Positions 26,160 through 38,541 of a DNA stretch of 64,000 nt are shown here, in pieces. Both the position numbers and the translations under genes were made by a program. Under the pieces are notes generated by a model. That model searched no databases. It had not been told where the DNA came from and worked only from the letters and a program-made list of their open reading frames with translations. Location of the stretch: the NCBI GenBank assembly GCA_038496445.1, contig JALMLS010000057.1:62001-126000 (forward strand), written 5' to 3'. This DNA comes from Trichosphaerium sp. ATCC 40318 (lineage: Eukaryota > Discosea > Flabellinia > Trichosidae). Positions within the stretch are counted from its first letter, which is position 1, and every line of letters starts with the position of its first letter.

Positions 26160-26762
26160 GTTGCTTCGCTGTTGTGTGGTTGAATAATTGAGAAAAGGCG
26201 GATTAAATAGTATGGAAAACTCGCTTTTTTTCAGCAATGATAACAACCATACACCAGAATTTGAGAAACCGGAATGTATCTGGTTGAGTGCCAAAACAAC
26301 ATTAGAGGCAGTTCCGGAAGTACCGGTTCAAAATGAGAAAATGAAATTGCAAATGTTAACCACAATCGACCAACGTTCGAGAATTCCCAACATAATTCAC
26401 GACGCTATCTAACCTGGATAATGTCATTACGCACTATCATTACCAAAGCATTCTACGGAGAAAACCAGAGCCAGGCAAACATTTTACTGTGTAGCTTTTT
26501 ACATTCCTTTTTTTAGTACATTTTGCAGACAGTAATAGGTACAAAGCATTGTTGTACCTTTCACAAAACACTACGACGCTATTATATAGCGTAGAAGGCA
26601 TGAACTTGTTGTTTCATAACCCTGAAACCGATCTCGGTTAAATCACGTTTCCTCAACCGAAATACGCCTGAATAAGCCGGAAACGCTGTGACGATGAATT
26701 AGGAACTGTATTCAACGTATCTAAGTGTTTGTTGAGTGAGTAACGGTTCGTAAAATAATGCT
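26160..26762. other. Divergent region between kinase and kinase relic
   Basis: About 600 bp. It contains an ORF on the plus strand at 26212-26412 beginning MENSLFFSNDNNHTPEFEKP (66 codons). It has no recognisable domain and no clear splice link to the kinase relic, so I do not call it as a gene. The remainder is AT-rich with no RNA gene seen. It should carry the kinase promoter. Confidence 0.4.
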
Positions 26763-27506
26763 TTGGACTTTGTTTCTCCCTTTTTCCCCAAAGATGGAAA
26801 TAAACTAAAAATGCAAATCAATTCGATTCTAGCCACGCTGTTACGCCAACCACCAAGGATATATGTCTTCGAAAAGGATTTGTTCAGCGCGTTACAATGT
26901 TTCTACGAGTACTCTACATTCTTGGTTATCGGCCCGCAAACTGCGCAGTATATGCGTACGCACCAATAATATCTACAACAAACACAACACGCAACTCTTC
27001 TGCTCAAAATGCCTATCCGATCATCCCTCAACAACAAGACGAAACAACCTACCTCCCAAACCCTCGAGCAATTTGCGCGTAAAGGATTAAAGCATAAAAC
27101 AGTTCTCATGGTTCTAAAATCTACGGTAATACAGATTGGCGCGTTACATCAAGCAGGATATGCTTACACGCACATTGATGGACAAAACATAAAAGTCCAC
27201 CGAAAAGAACACTGCCTAATGCTCACTGGTTCGCTCAACGACGACAAGAACACTGGCTACAGCCCTCTGGGACTTGAAGAGCAACAAAGAAGCGATATTC
27301 ACAAACTCGGATGCTTGGCTACCTGGCTCACCCTTGGAGGCGAATTTGATTGCGTAAAAACACTGGACAGGCACCAACAACTTCTTGCTTTGAAAAAAAC
27401 TCGAGCATCAGCCACACTCCTCAACTTTGTATCTGCATGCTTTGACGAATCCACAACGACGCGAACCCTTTCTAGCGCACTCGAAACTGTACATGTAAAA
27501 AGATAA
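26763..27506 (+). pseudogene. Degenerate paralogue of the adjacent kinase (pseudokinase or pseudogene)
   Basis: The frame 26763-26966 (ending QTAQYMRTHQ) is followed by one in-frame TAA at 26967-26969 and then stays open to 27506. The two halves align to the neighbouring kinase. EKDLFSALQC matches EYELSRAVQC. TLLLKMPIRS matches VALVMPRAI. VLKSTVIQIGALHQAGYAYT matches VIKATLTAVSKLHDSGIIHR. The catalytic HRD reads HIDGQN, and the DFG position reads LTGSLND. The Gly loop is missing. I found no GT-AG pair that would remove the stop in frame. A shorter protein could start at the ATG at 27009 (166 codons); it would lack the N-lobe. This is most simply a decayed tandem copy. A regulatory pseudokinase made by readthrough is the alternative. 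Confidence 0.65.
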
Positions 27507-27761
27507 AATAAAAACAAATTAATGTAAACAACTTTGTGGAAGAATAGTTTTTTTGCATCACTTCAATAAGTTCTTTCAATCTTTAGGTTATAATTGAATT
27601 GGTACGGAAAGTGTTGTGGAGCATCTCGGTTTTTAATTGCGTACGTATAACTTGAGGCTGTTGGTGTTGGTTTTCTTTTATCGCAAGGTTGCTAAAATAC
27701 AAGTATTTACAAATATTTACAAAATGTTCTACAAAGGAGGCTGATGTCAGCTGTTCCAAGA

Positions 27762-30700
27762 TTAAAAATTGTCTTCACTATGTCTCTTCAAGCGTGCACT
27801 CATTTCAGGAGACACCTTAGACAATGCAACTATCTCAGCTGTGACTTCACGTAAAAGAGGTAGTTTAAGGACATGCTCCATTGATACATCAGTAAGTTTA
27901 TCAATACGTCCCAACATGATCCTTTCTAGCTTTCTGCAATATGTACAATATTCTATCATTGTTTCATCCGTAATTTCTAAAGAAATCCAGTGAGTGAGTA
28001 CAAGTTCACTTTTGTGAAAGTTTTTGAAAAAATAAAGTTTGTCTATTACGTACTGAAACAAAAACTTAAGTCTATCATCTTTAGGTTTGTGCAAGATTTA
28101 GGTAGAGCTCTTAAAGACTCATCTGTAATGTTTGTATTACCATGCAAGGATAGTGCTTCAAGGCAAGAGCAATTCTTGAGTGGTGATACATTCGTCATGT
28201 CAAGACCATCCAGAACCAGTTCACTAACGAAAATATCAGAGAGAAATTACATTAGACAAAAAAAGAATGCAGTAACATACTTCAATTTTCCTAGGTTTGC
28301 TACGAAAGGCAATATTGCATCTACAAAAAAAAGTCAGTGGATGTCATCCCCCGTTTTCAGACACGTGATTTTTATGAAAATGTTTAAAGGAAAAAATCAA
28401 ACCAAAAAATAACAATAAAGAAGCGTACCTGTCACAGCTGTGCAAAGAGAAATATTTATGGATTGTAAGTCAGGGTTTGAGCAAGCAAACTCAATCATCG
28501 TCGTATCTAAACAAAAAGTCTTTAGATTTTTTTTCATTTCATGTTGTTTCGAGCTCCTTTTCACGCTCGTATTGACATACCTGATACAGATGTTCTTGAT
28601 AGTTCTAGAACTTGTAACTTGCCACTGTGTTTAGCGAACAGTAGCAGGTGAGCGTCTGTCACATTCGAATTAAAATTGAAATTAAGCTCATTTAGATTGC
28701 AACACTTTGTAGCCAAGTCACGGTAAAGATCATTTGTACAGACATTGTGCGATAACACAAGTTTAAGCATATACGTGCAGAAATAATTACAAAAGAATTG
28801 CAACGTAGCAGCCGAAGGATTAAGGTTCCTACAAAAAGATTAGCTCCAAAACAACAGAAAATAACACTTACCATAATATGTCATAGCACAGAGTTAGTAG
28901 TTCGCTTGAGTCATCTAGATCGCTTAATCCATTAGATGATACCAAACCTGAAGCTTGCCATTGCTTAAGGCGTAAAAGCATTTCTTTTATCTCTGACAGA
29001 AAAATATTAAATTAGCCACAAGGTTGTAACTAATTGGTACTAAAAAACATACCTGTGACGCTCCCTGCACGCTTGTAAAGGTAAAGAGCTGTTTTTAATC
29101 TATTGAAATCGAGCTTTATTTGACGGGTGAAGCAATGTTCTACCAATGCATTCGCAAAACTATTGAGTGTATTCCCTCTATGAAGAAAATAAATCAACAT
29201 AGATGTTCCTCATTTAAGCTCAAAAAAATAAAATAAGAGTACCTTGCAGGATTTAGCTTGAGTGTCTTGTTAAAGAGTTGTTCGGCGGTCTTGAACAAAC
29301 GTTCCCTTTGGTTACCTTTGGCGTTCTGAGATTGAAGGTACAACGACATGGCCTCTGCAAAAGATACAATAGTCATCTGTCTCGTCTTGCAGGACTATGA
29401 CGAGTTAAAATAAAATAAATTAAGTCAGTAATATCATACCAACTCCTCGATATCAGGAAGAACAAAGATAAATGTGTCAGGATTCTGTCTTAGCTCCATT
29501 AGTGCCTGTCGGCTTACTTTTACACCAGCAAGCTGACAAATACGCTCAATGAACATGCTTAATCCGTAGGCTTTGATGATTGCTTTAAAATAAAGTATAA
29601 GTCACAACTGATTTGTAACGGCAAGTCAATGAATGGTATTATAAAGTACGTACCAAACAAAGGATTATGGGCGGCATTCTCATCGTTGGCCACATTAGCC
29701 ATAATATTATTTAGCTTCAACGGGTCATCCACAGTACATTTTCGTGGCTTAAAGAGAAGTATAAGTAAAGTAATAAATTATTTTTCTCAAAAAAAAATAG
29801 CGAGTACATTTTGTCCTGAAGCAGATAACGATGATCCACAAGAACATCGAAACGGTGTGAATCTTTGTTCTGATAATATATGATCTCTATGACATGTTCT
29901 AGCGCATACTTCACATACACCATTATTTTTTACTAGATTACAAGTATAGCACTATCAAAGTAAATATTAGAGAAAAAAAAAAAGTCAACAAGAAGCTACG
30001 TACCGCATACCAAGCCTGTTTGATGTACTTCTTATCAGCCGCACCACCAACAGCTGATCCAACTGTAGCAGTACAACACTCACAAGCGACAGCAACGCCA
30101 ACACGGTGCCTGTAATAAAGTGAATGAGATAAAAAAGCCACGATGATATTATCTGCAAGAGTCTGTTTACCTTTGTTCACTTAATTCTTCTTTTAGCTCT
30201 TCTGTTGTTGGGAACTCTGGAAATTGCACGGCAAGTCGCTTTCTAGGCGCAAGGATAAGCTTCTTTTCTTTTTTTAATAACACTTGGTACTCACAAGATT
30301 TTGTTCCAAAATTCACGAGTTTTATCGCGTGTGCAGTCTGATTCCTCTGAACTACGTCCAAGTATGAAATTGAATACTGTAACTACACATTCGTGGTAAG
30401 GCTCAACCGCCATCTTTCTAAAGAAAGCATTTAGTAAGTGTCCAAAGTCATTATAATATACTAAAACTACTTACTCCAACTCTCTCTTTGTTTCTCTCAA
30501 AATTTGACGAATATGGTTTTTAATTGCTCGAGCTACCATCTCAATCAGTATTGTACCACGTAAATATGGTGAATTGCTGGATGCCCTAACAAGAAATAAA
30601 TACATGGGTTCACAATGTCAGTCTAAAGTTCATACCTCAAATACGCTAGATATCGAACGTTAATGCCACGTTGGTGGATGTAATCCACAATATCACGCTT

Positions 30701-33097
30701 ATTATAGTAGCTGTAGTTATTATCCAACTGTCTGGCGACATTTGGAATATGTGAATACAATAATTCGTCAGTTGCTTCATCGATATCACGTCGATTTTCT
30801 AGCGCGTCAGGATCATGAGACTCGAAGGCTTTCAGATACGCATCTAACGTTGTTAAGAAACAACCCAGTTAAAGTCAGGCCGAGTTTAACGTACCAGAAG
30901 ATAGTGGCCCGTGGTGCTGTCGCAGAAACTCAGGTCGGAATAAACGATATAAGTGGCAATTCTTTACACGTTTTGTATCTAGTTTATCTGGTAGTGTGTC
31001 TGGGTACGGCGGTAGTGTATCCGGATACGGTGTTGTTGAGAGCACAGTGTCCGTGATAGGTGTAACAGGAGCAGTAGGCCTCAAATGCTTTGGTGTTGTT
31101 GGTGGCATTATACGAGCAAAGTCTAATAAATAGAACCGATGATCTGTTCCAATATGACCTTCAATATCAGTAGGAAAATGTATCTTTGCACAATGTTTTT
31201 TTGTTTGGCCAGCAATGTGACTTTTAAGGTTTAACCCTGCCGCTGCTTGTCTCATCAACCTACAATAAACTTAATTCTAAAAAACTTGCTGTAGAGCATA
31301 AAAAAGGCGCGGACGTAGGAAGAAAAAAGTGACACGCGCCAAAAATTTAAGTGAAAATTTTTCAGGTAAACACAAAGTTCCGAACGACGAAGTAGTTGAT
31401 GACACGTACTCTGGAACTGACTTTCCATTGACATATTTACCAGCACCATCACGTACAGTTACGCCACTATCATCAGAACCGTAAACCAAAGAGGCTTTGC
31501 CTCGTATTGGCAGATATGACAGTGCTACCAGACGAAACCCTTGGTAGTCGATCTATGAGAAAATTGTTAACGACATATCATTCAACGAAGAAAAAAAGAC
31601 TCGAAGCAGTACCAAAGTCATTAAAGGTAACGATATACCCTCAATATTCAATTCTAGCAACTCTCTCAACCCTATCATCTCATGACTTGCTGTTTTCATA
31701 GCACACTCATCGCCACCATATAATCCCTGCCAATCCGTTGCAAATTTGAAGACTATACCGTGATAAATGTACTTTTCACCTACAGATCTTTTAAAACCAC
31801 AAAATAAAAAGTGAACAAAAAAAAGAACGCACCACCTGCCCGTCCACCTATATTCAAGGGTTTTACAGTTTTCATATGATCAGCCAGGAATACTTCGCTA
31901 ATAATAATTTTTCCATAAATCTCAGCTGACAGACGATTAGTGTTTTGCGAATCACGGACTGAAATCTTTTTTTCTTTTAGTGAAAAGTATTTTTACCTGT
32001 ACGCTCAAAGTTTTGCGCCACAGCCTTGATGGTATCATAACGACGTATAGCGTTTTCACGGCTTCCTTCTGCAGATATATCGTAAGCACTCTGAAACATT
32101 TCATTCCAGTTTCTTTGCTCCCCACGGTCTTCTCTCATACCAGCAATCTTTTTCTACAGCGAAAGTTCACACGAAGATAAGAAAAAAAATCAAAACTGTT
32201 TTTGGTAAAAAGTAAAGCAATAGCGCAGCAATCTGTTCTGGACAATTTTTCTTGTAAGACATGTTCTATAAATATTCCATTGGCAACATCCATTATGAGA
32301 AAAACTATTGAGGAAGTACAGGAAATGATTTTTCGGAAAAAAAAATTAAAAAACGTACCATAGATGTGTCCAATTTGTGCATGGTTTGCTTTCCTCTATC
32401 CACCAATTCGTCGTGTTTTGTTTTATTTAGCAAATCGGATGGGTGAGTATTTCTAACAAAGGTAACAAAAGCATGTGCTGTATTAACAATCTGGTAAAAG
32501 TAAGCTACAACCAATAAAAAGCGTATTGTACGTGATGTGACTCTTGTTGTAATTGCTGAAACGAGCTCAAAGGTGCTTCAAGAGCTTCAGCTTTCTTTTC
32601 TTGCTTGTCGCCATCATCGCCCTCGCTTGCTTTCTGTTCAACCCTTTGTCGTTTGGACTGTTGTAGCTCGTCCAATATTGATGGTGAGTGTGGTCGTTTA
32701 GTACCAATAGTTATAAAGTGTTGGTTTGCAATCTACCAACGTGGAAATAATCAGTACAAAGAGTCAAACGCAAACATTATCCCGTTATTAAAATGTCTAA
32801 ACGTACAATTGATGTCCGTGGTTCGTCTGCAGGGTCTGACGCCGTGTCATTGTCAGAACCGTACGCGTTTTTATCTTCTACCTCCTCGTTATTATCGTAC
32901 GCATTGTCTATTTCTGTTGCGTTGGTAGTATCTTCCATTCTACTATCAATCGTGGTCCTAGAAGACATTATTTCAACATTATTTACTTCCATCAATTAAG
33001 TATTAACGTTATAAACTAACCTGGACAATGGCAGGTGTGTAGCGGCGATATCAACAACTTCCAAATCATAGCCCAAAGCACTCGCGTTGTTGGCCAT
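27762..33097 (-). CDS. Large CLU-domain protein with C-terminal TPR-like and leucine-rich repeats
   Basis: The start is MANNASALGYDLEVVDI at 33097 and the stop follows HSEDNF at 27762. It has over 20 exons, roughly 1,300 residues. The N-terminus is acidic and disordered (DSRMEDTTNATE). The CLU region is clear: DYQGFRLVAMSYLPIRGKAS (about 31550), SLVYGSDDSGVTVRDG, AAAGLNLKSH (about 31240), DIEGHIGTDHRFYLLDFARI (about 31170), CHLYRLFRPEFLRQHHGPLS and DIVDYIHQRGINVRYLAYL (about 30690-30640). A helical TPR-like segment includes FKTAEQLFNKTLKLNPAR (about 29300-29250). The C-terminus is LRR: LNELNFNFNSNVTDAHLLLF (about 28700), LEALSLHGNTNITDESLRAL (about 28150) and KLERIMLGRIDKLTDV. CLU proteins affect mitochondrial distribution and bind mRNAs. 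The LRR tail suggests an added ligand-binding role. I treat it as one gene because frames join through introns with no stop-start gap. Confidence 0.7.
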
Positions 33098-33209
33098 ACC
33101 AACAGCTAGTTAAGACGTAAGCAGTTGTTAATTAGTATATTCAGGCTTGTTTCTGTTGTTCACAAGGTCACTGTCGGTCTTTTCTTTAAAGGTCAGTTAA
33201 CTCAGCACT

Positions 33210-33599
33210 TTACTTTACGCCTACAACACTTTTGATTGATGTTTTCTTCGTTGTATAAGATGTTTTAAGACAAAGGGCGAAAACGCTTGTTAGAACGGGG
33301 TTTGCCACTGACACTTTAGATTGAAAGGTTCTCATGTTGGTATCAGCTACCTAACAACGCCACAAATGACATTTTGAACGAAGACAATAACAAATACATA
33401 CTGAACAAATCAGAGAATAGTGCTTGCAAATTCGCCAAGTCAAATTCATTCCTTTTAGCTCTAAACGACCACCGCAACGATTGTTTGATCTTGTTATGCA
33501 ACCGCAATACGCTACGTAAGGATTAGATAGTATATAGCCCTTTAATGTAGTTATCAGTGCTCAACAGACAAATGCCCGCCGTGAAATTACGCACGCCAT
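33210..33599 (-). CDS. Small hypothetical protein (about 84 aa), three exons
   Basis: I do not recognise this protein. Exon 1 is ATG-GC at 33599. An intron beginning GTGCGT and ending CTAATCCTTACGTAG joins it to VLRLHNKIKQSLRWSFRAKR, then NEFDLANLQALFSDLF. A second intron (GTATGT...GGTAG) leads to TDTNMRTFQSKVSVANPVLT and then YTTKKTSIKSVVGVK, ending at 33210. The three exons join in frame at good splice sites, which is why I call it. The N-terminus is basic and amphipathic, without acidic residues until position 23, compatible with mitochondrial import. Its ATG overlaps, on the opposite strand, the ATG of the Gln-rich gene. The CLU gene starts 113 bp downstream on the same strand. Confidence 0.45.
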
Positions 33600-36515
33600 G
33601 AGAGTGGACTCGATTAAGAGATTGTACGAACAATCAATGATTTTTGACTGTTACGGTGCCAATAATTCCCAACAGGGCGGGCGTACTGCTTACAATACAA
33701 CAATTCGCGTCTGCATTAAAAGGAGAGAAGCGAACAAAAGCGAGTCTTGAAGCTGATGTGGAGACACTCGCTAAAAAACTAGAAAATGCCGTACGCACAA
33801 AACCTAGCCGTAATAAGTTTTGTCGTTTCGTTTTGGTTTTGAAAAAAAAATAACAACGTAACTCCGAATGACAGGCGTTCAACAGTGCAACTAGTACGCA
33901 ATCTTATTACAATACAATAAATGCGGCTTTGCAAAACGGCAAAAAAAAGATACAAACCTTACAAGCAGAATACAAACGTAGACTCGCTATTCAGCAACAA
34001 CCTCAGCAGCTTAAAAACAACCAACAGTTTATAGCGAACCAAGTTGGCGCTACGGGTAGACGCGTTCAGCCAACAACTGGGTTGACGATGAACCGTGGTG
34101 CCGTGCAAATACCAGGTTGGTTTCACTGAAACTTACGCAATTACAGCATGCTGACACTCATGTCTTAGGCACTCAACGCCCTATTAGCGGTCCACAAAGG
34201 TTAACTCAAGCGGCTCGAGTCAAAACAGCGCAAGAATACGCGAGGCTACGACAACAGCAACAACTTACACAAGCCCGTGGTATTCTTCAGGGTAGGAACC
34301 AGCAATTAATCGGAGTTCCTGGTCAGACTATACGCGCGCGTAATAATATTCCTGGACAAGTTAGGCTTCCTCAACAGACAACTCAACAGGCAATTCGCCA
34401 ACGGATGCCTCAAAGAATGAACCCACAAATTATTGCTCAACAAGGCCGACCAGTGTCAGGTCTGGCAGCCCAACGTAGTGTAATGTTAGATGCTCAAATG
34501 CGCGCAGCGAATGGAACTGTACAAGTCAACAATGGAGTAATTAGAAATTCTGTATGTCGTTCTACAGAATTGCGAGTGATTGACGTTTATTTAGGGACTC
34601 GGAACTACCATGGTAAACAACGGTATCAAAACGATAAACGGTGGCTCTATAGCAAAATCTATGGCGCTTGGTGGTGCTACAGGTAGAAGTGCAGTAGGTG
34701 GAGTTGCAGCACTCGGGCAGAAAGTAGCAAACAATGCCAACACACTTGCAGCTCGAACTCAGCAACAAAGAAACAATCTTGTCAATCGAACACCAGGTCA
34801 AACTCCAACCAATAACATAATTTTGAATGGCGTAAAGCCTGCTATGTCTACTCAGAATGTAATACAACAGAGCGATGTAAATGTTGCACACAACAGACAA
34901 GTACAAGCAGCAAACTATCAAAAAACTTTAAACAAGGTACTGCCGAATTATTTTTTTTTTTGGGTCTTAGACTAACATGTTCTAAAGCATGCAGATGTAC
35001 TCAAAATAACAAAAACAAATCGTGCAATGCTATTTCAAGTTTTACGCACAAGAAGTGGATCATTGACTCCAGAACAGGGGATGCATTATAAAAAAGTTGT
35101 TAAGAGAATAGATGATTTTCTGGTACGCATTTCTTTAAATCCAGTTTTCTTTTTTTGTTGAGTTCATTTTGTAGCTAACTGGTTTTATTTGTTAGGCTTT
35201 CTTGACTAAAACAATACCGAATGCTCAAGCTTCATTAGATGAACAAATAGCAGTGTATAAGAGACTCTTGCATATTGAGAAATTCAATAAAGAGGTTGTG
35301 TCCAAGTACGTTTTTTTTGTTTGACAATTTCTCATGAAACTAGACTATTTTAATGTTTTATATTATACTTACCATCTTCGATAAGTAGATTGGGAATTAA
35401 AAATCCTATCAAAGCGCATTTTGATAAAGAATTGGAGCAGTTATGCCGCTCCAAAAATGGTCATAGACTGATCAAACAAAAGTTAGTACAAATGCTAAAA
35501 GCAAGGCCCAACCCAATACCACCAAGGGAGAATTTGCTTTTTAGTAAGCTCCAAATGATGTGTAAGGTCCATAAACGAATTACAACACGCCCAGTTTGCC
35601 CACTAGGACCACGTACGGACAATACCTGAACCATAAAAGATGACGCCTATTGAATAAATTTAATGTCTTTTTATTTTCTCTTTAACCCTTTTTATTAGGT
35701 CCTAGAGAACACGTGACTAGCAGGAACCTTCAATGGTGGGTAAACACAGGTAGAGGTGTTACTAAGCGTAAACGGAGAACACCAAAGATCATTAAAGCCA
35801 AAGCTATGGTTGAAGCTTTTAATGGTATGAAAGAAGAGATATTAGTTAAAGTACTTGATGGCATGCGTATGAGAGTTGAGCAGTTTATTTGCCAAGACCC
35901 ATTCTTCAAATTGGCAGAGAGTACTGATGATAACTCGAATTCTATTATAATAATAATGCCTTCAAACTTGTCCTATGATCAAGGGTCACTACGTATATCT
36001 TTTGAACAGCCTTACTCTTCTTATGGCTTAATTCGTGACCCTAAGAAACCTATCAATTTGCTTAATATATTGCCTCAAATACTTGGTCAAGGTGGTGATC
36101 CGTTGAGCGATAATGTTCAGACATGGGTACGCTGTCATTTCTTATTAATTTGAAAGTTCCAAACTCGATTTTCAGAAAACGCGTTAGTAAGATACTTCCG
36201 CTACAAAAAAAAAAAACCCTAAGTATTGTTTGTCGTCTTTTACACGTGCAAGTTTTCGGAATCGGAACTCTATTACGATTTTTTTTATCGGAGCTCAAAT
36301 ATTCCGCCATTTCGTTTGTTGCAACGTTAACAACTTGCTAGGTGCGTGAGGCAGCGATTAACGCAGAAGAAGAGATGAACAAAGGCCTGAATGGTGCCAA
36401 GAAAGAAGATCTGCAAATCTTTGCTGGGTCAGCCGCTCTTGAGCGCGTTCTCTCTGACTTTAAGCAATATATTCTATCTTCAAACAAACCCGACTCAAAT
36501 ATGGGTTCAGTTTGA
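33598..36515 (+). CDS. Gln/Asn-rich protein, possibly transcription-related
   Basis: The proposed start is MRVDSIKRL at 33598, joined over an intron GTACGAAC...CAACAG to AGVLLTIQQFASALKGEKRT (about 33665-33725). Coiled segments follow (ASLEADVETLAKKLENA; LQAEYKRRLAIQQQPQQ). Next are a long Gln/Asn/Arg-rich region (ARLRQQQQLTQARGILQGRN; about 34130-34940), then helical exons ITKTNRAMLFQVLRTRSGSL (about 35005), PNAQASLDEQIAVYKRLLHI (about 35215) and a C-terminal folded region (RNLQWWVNTGRGVTKRKRRT; ILVKVLDGMRMRVEQFICQD; about 35720-36125). The final exon, EAAINAEEEMNKGLNGAKKE, ends at 36515. The Gln-rich centre flanked by helical and beta-rich ends recalls Mediator tail subunits such as Med15, but I see no diagnostic KIX motif. 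The 5' end is the least certain part, since its ATG overlaps that of an antisense small gene. Confidence 0.55.
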
Positions 36516-36753
36516 GTTCACGCCATTATTATAATGCACAACCGCAAGACGGTAATTGTACAAATAGTAAAGACCAATAAAAACAGTAGTTTTAATGTAC
36601 AAAGTTATAAATTAGCCATTTTTTCCTCAAAAGGAAGGCAAGCGGTGGGTAAGTCTTTTATGTTCTTCAAAATAATACAGCGGGCAATATAACACTGGCA
36701 TCAACTTGCAGTATAGTTTCTGAGGCTTCTTCATAGCTATTGTTTAATACACA

Positions 36754-38525
36754 ATGAAAAAGAGTAAGAATGTCTTTGGAAACTTATCTGATCTAACGAA
36801 GAGCCCTATTAATGAATCTGAGGAGCTCATAGTACGATTTCCAACTTTTTAGAAATTACTCCGTAAAACGTTTTTTGAAGGTATCACCCTCGTCTTCATT
36901 GCAAAGAGACGCGTTTAGTATTGGTACGTTGCAACTTTAGTTGGAGTATTTTGTATGGTGTATCATGTACCATTTACTCACGTATACAGCGAGCAGCGAT
37001 GCTGCAGACGCATCTCCTACGCATAAGGTAGTACTATCTCCACAATTAGATCCACTGGCGGAATACCGCCGTCCCTTAGCCTCTAAGGGGTCTCCAACGT
37101 ATGTCAATACAAGTGGCACTAATTATTGTGGGTCTAACGCGTGATAGACTGAGTTCAAGCGACGATTCGTTTGTGACTCGTAGCAGTTCACCTAAGCGTA
37201 AACCTTCAATTGACATGTTCTCTATGGAGGGAGCAGGCATAAATAGCCCAAGGCTTGTCACAGACAAAAGAAACGTAAGCACAATCCATGTCATTGAATT
37301 CAAAGTTGGAACATACCATAACCAGCCACACCAAAAAGGAAAAGCGCACTTTAACTTCGAGGTACAAACCGCACCCAATAAAAAAACAGCTTTGTATTAA
37401 AACAAAATAACTCCCTAATCCCTTTATTAGAACAGATTATTGCGTTGGGACGCATTATCTCATCCTTTTGTAAAAATAGAAATCGGGTTTGATCAAATAG
37501 AAGAAATGAAGTTACAAGTGAATGGCGTTCTCGCTTCTCTTGAAATAGTGAGTACAGAACCTAATGTAATCGAAAGCAATAATGGTGGCGTCGAATGGCG
37601 TACAGTACCAATGGTACGACCAGTACAACACAGAAACTAGATTTTGATTTAAAATGTCCATTCTAACAACAGAGCTGCTTAGGCGTTTCCAAATTGCACT
37701 ACGTGCAGACATGTACTAACGTTCAAGTGGATAAGCTTAGAGCGCCCTTTAAAGAGGCTCCTAACGAGTGATGTACGATTAAAAGACCTTTTTTCGAATG
37801 GCAGTGAAGGTAAGAAGCAAGGAGGTGAATCTACTGCAATTAGACCGATTGCAGGAACTATATCTAGTTCAGTAGCACCACGACTATCGCCTAATCTATT
37901 CACAATACCGGATACACCAAACACAAATGATTCGTCAATATCGACGTCTGATGCATCACGTAAGAGCTATCAAACTTTTGTTGGTTATAGGAATGTTTTA
38001 TTTACGTTTGTAACTTAGAATCACGCTCTTGGATTGTCCACTCCGTGGATTTAGGATCCTTTGCATCACCCTCTAGTAAATGAGGCATCCACGCTTGAGC
38101 AAAGACCCATTTCAAACGAAGTCACACGGCCCTAAATGGCAATTTTCGATACTTTAGTGTAAATAAAGAGTAACAACAGCAATTTGACGTTCAGGTTTTC
38201 TGCTCAGTATTAGATACTTTGTACCACAGACCGTTCCATTGGTTTTACAGCGCACGTATTATAAGACAGCTGACAAGTGAGTAACCGAAATTCCCATTGA
38301 AGGCTGTTTCAGCTAAATAGTAGTGTAAAAGGAACAACCCTCAAGCGTTGAGTACATTTCAGGAAAGTGGCAAAGAAAAATATAAGCCTGCGACACAGCT
38401 ATTTTCGGGATGCTTTTGTACGAGAGTTATGTGATGTGGAACCCATGACGATAGTTGACGCCGCCAATAAGTGGGAAGAGGTGGATCGAGAAGATTTCGT
38501 TGAATATCACACAACTATAGTATAA
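36754..38525 (+). CDS. Protein with a possible TRF2/HOY1-type PH-like domain
   Basis: The start MKKSKNVFGNLSDLTK is at 36754. After an apparent 21-nt intron (36832-36852), the frame continues KLLRKTFFE. An exon at 37000 gives ASSDAADASPTHKVVLSPQL, then a Ser-rich exon (SSSDDSFVTRSSSPKRKPSI). The likely domain is VIEFKVGTYHNQPHQKGKAH (about 37290), RLLRWDALSHPFVKIEIGFD (37440-37495), QIEEMKLQVNGVLASLEIVS (37500-37550), then CTTCRHVLTFKW (about 37700). The step 'I.iG.....+G...f.f..r.L.W......KIEI....I..m.L....L.ie' resembles the PH-like domain of plant TRF2/HOY1 proteins; this is a resemblance only. Disordered Ser/Pro segments follow. The last exon (SLRHSYFRDAFVRELCD) ends EYHTTIV at 38525. The next gene starts 16 bp after the stop. 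Confidence 0.45.
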
Positions 38526-38541
38526 CTACAAAACCATAACC

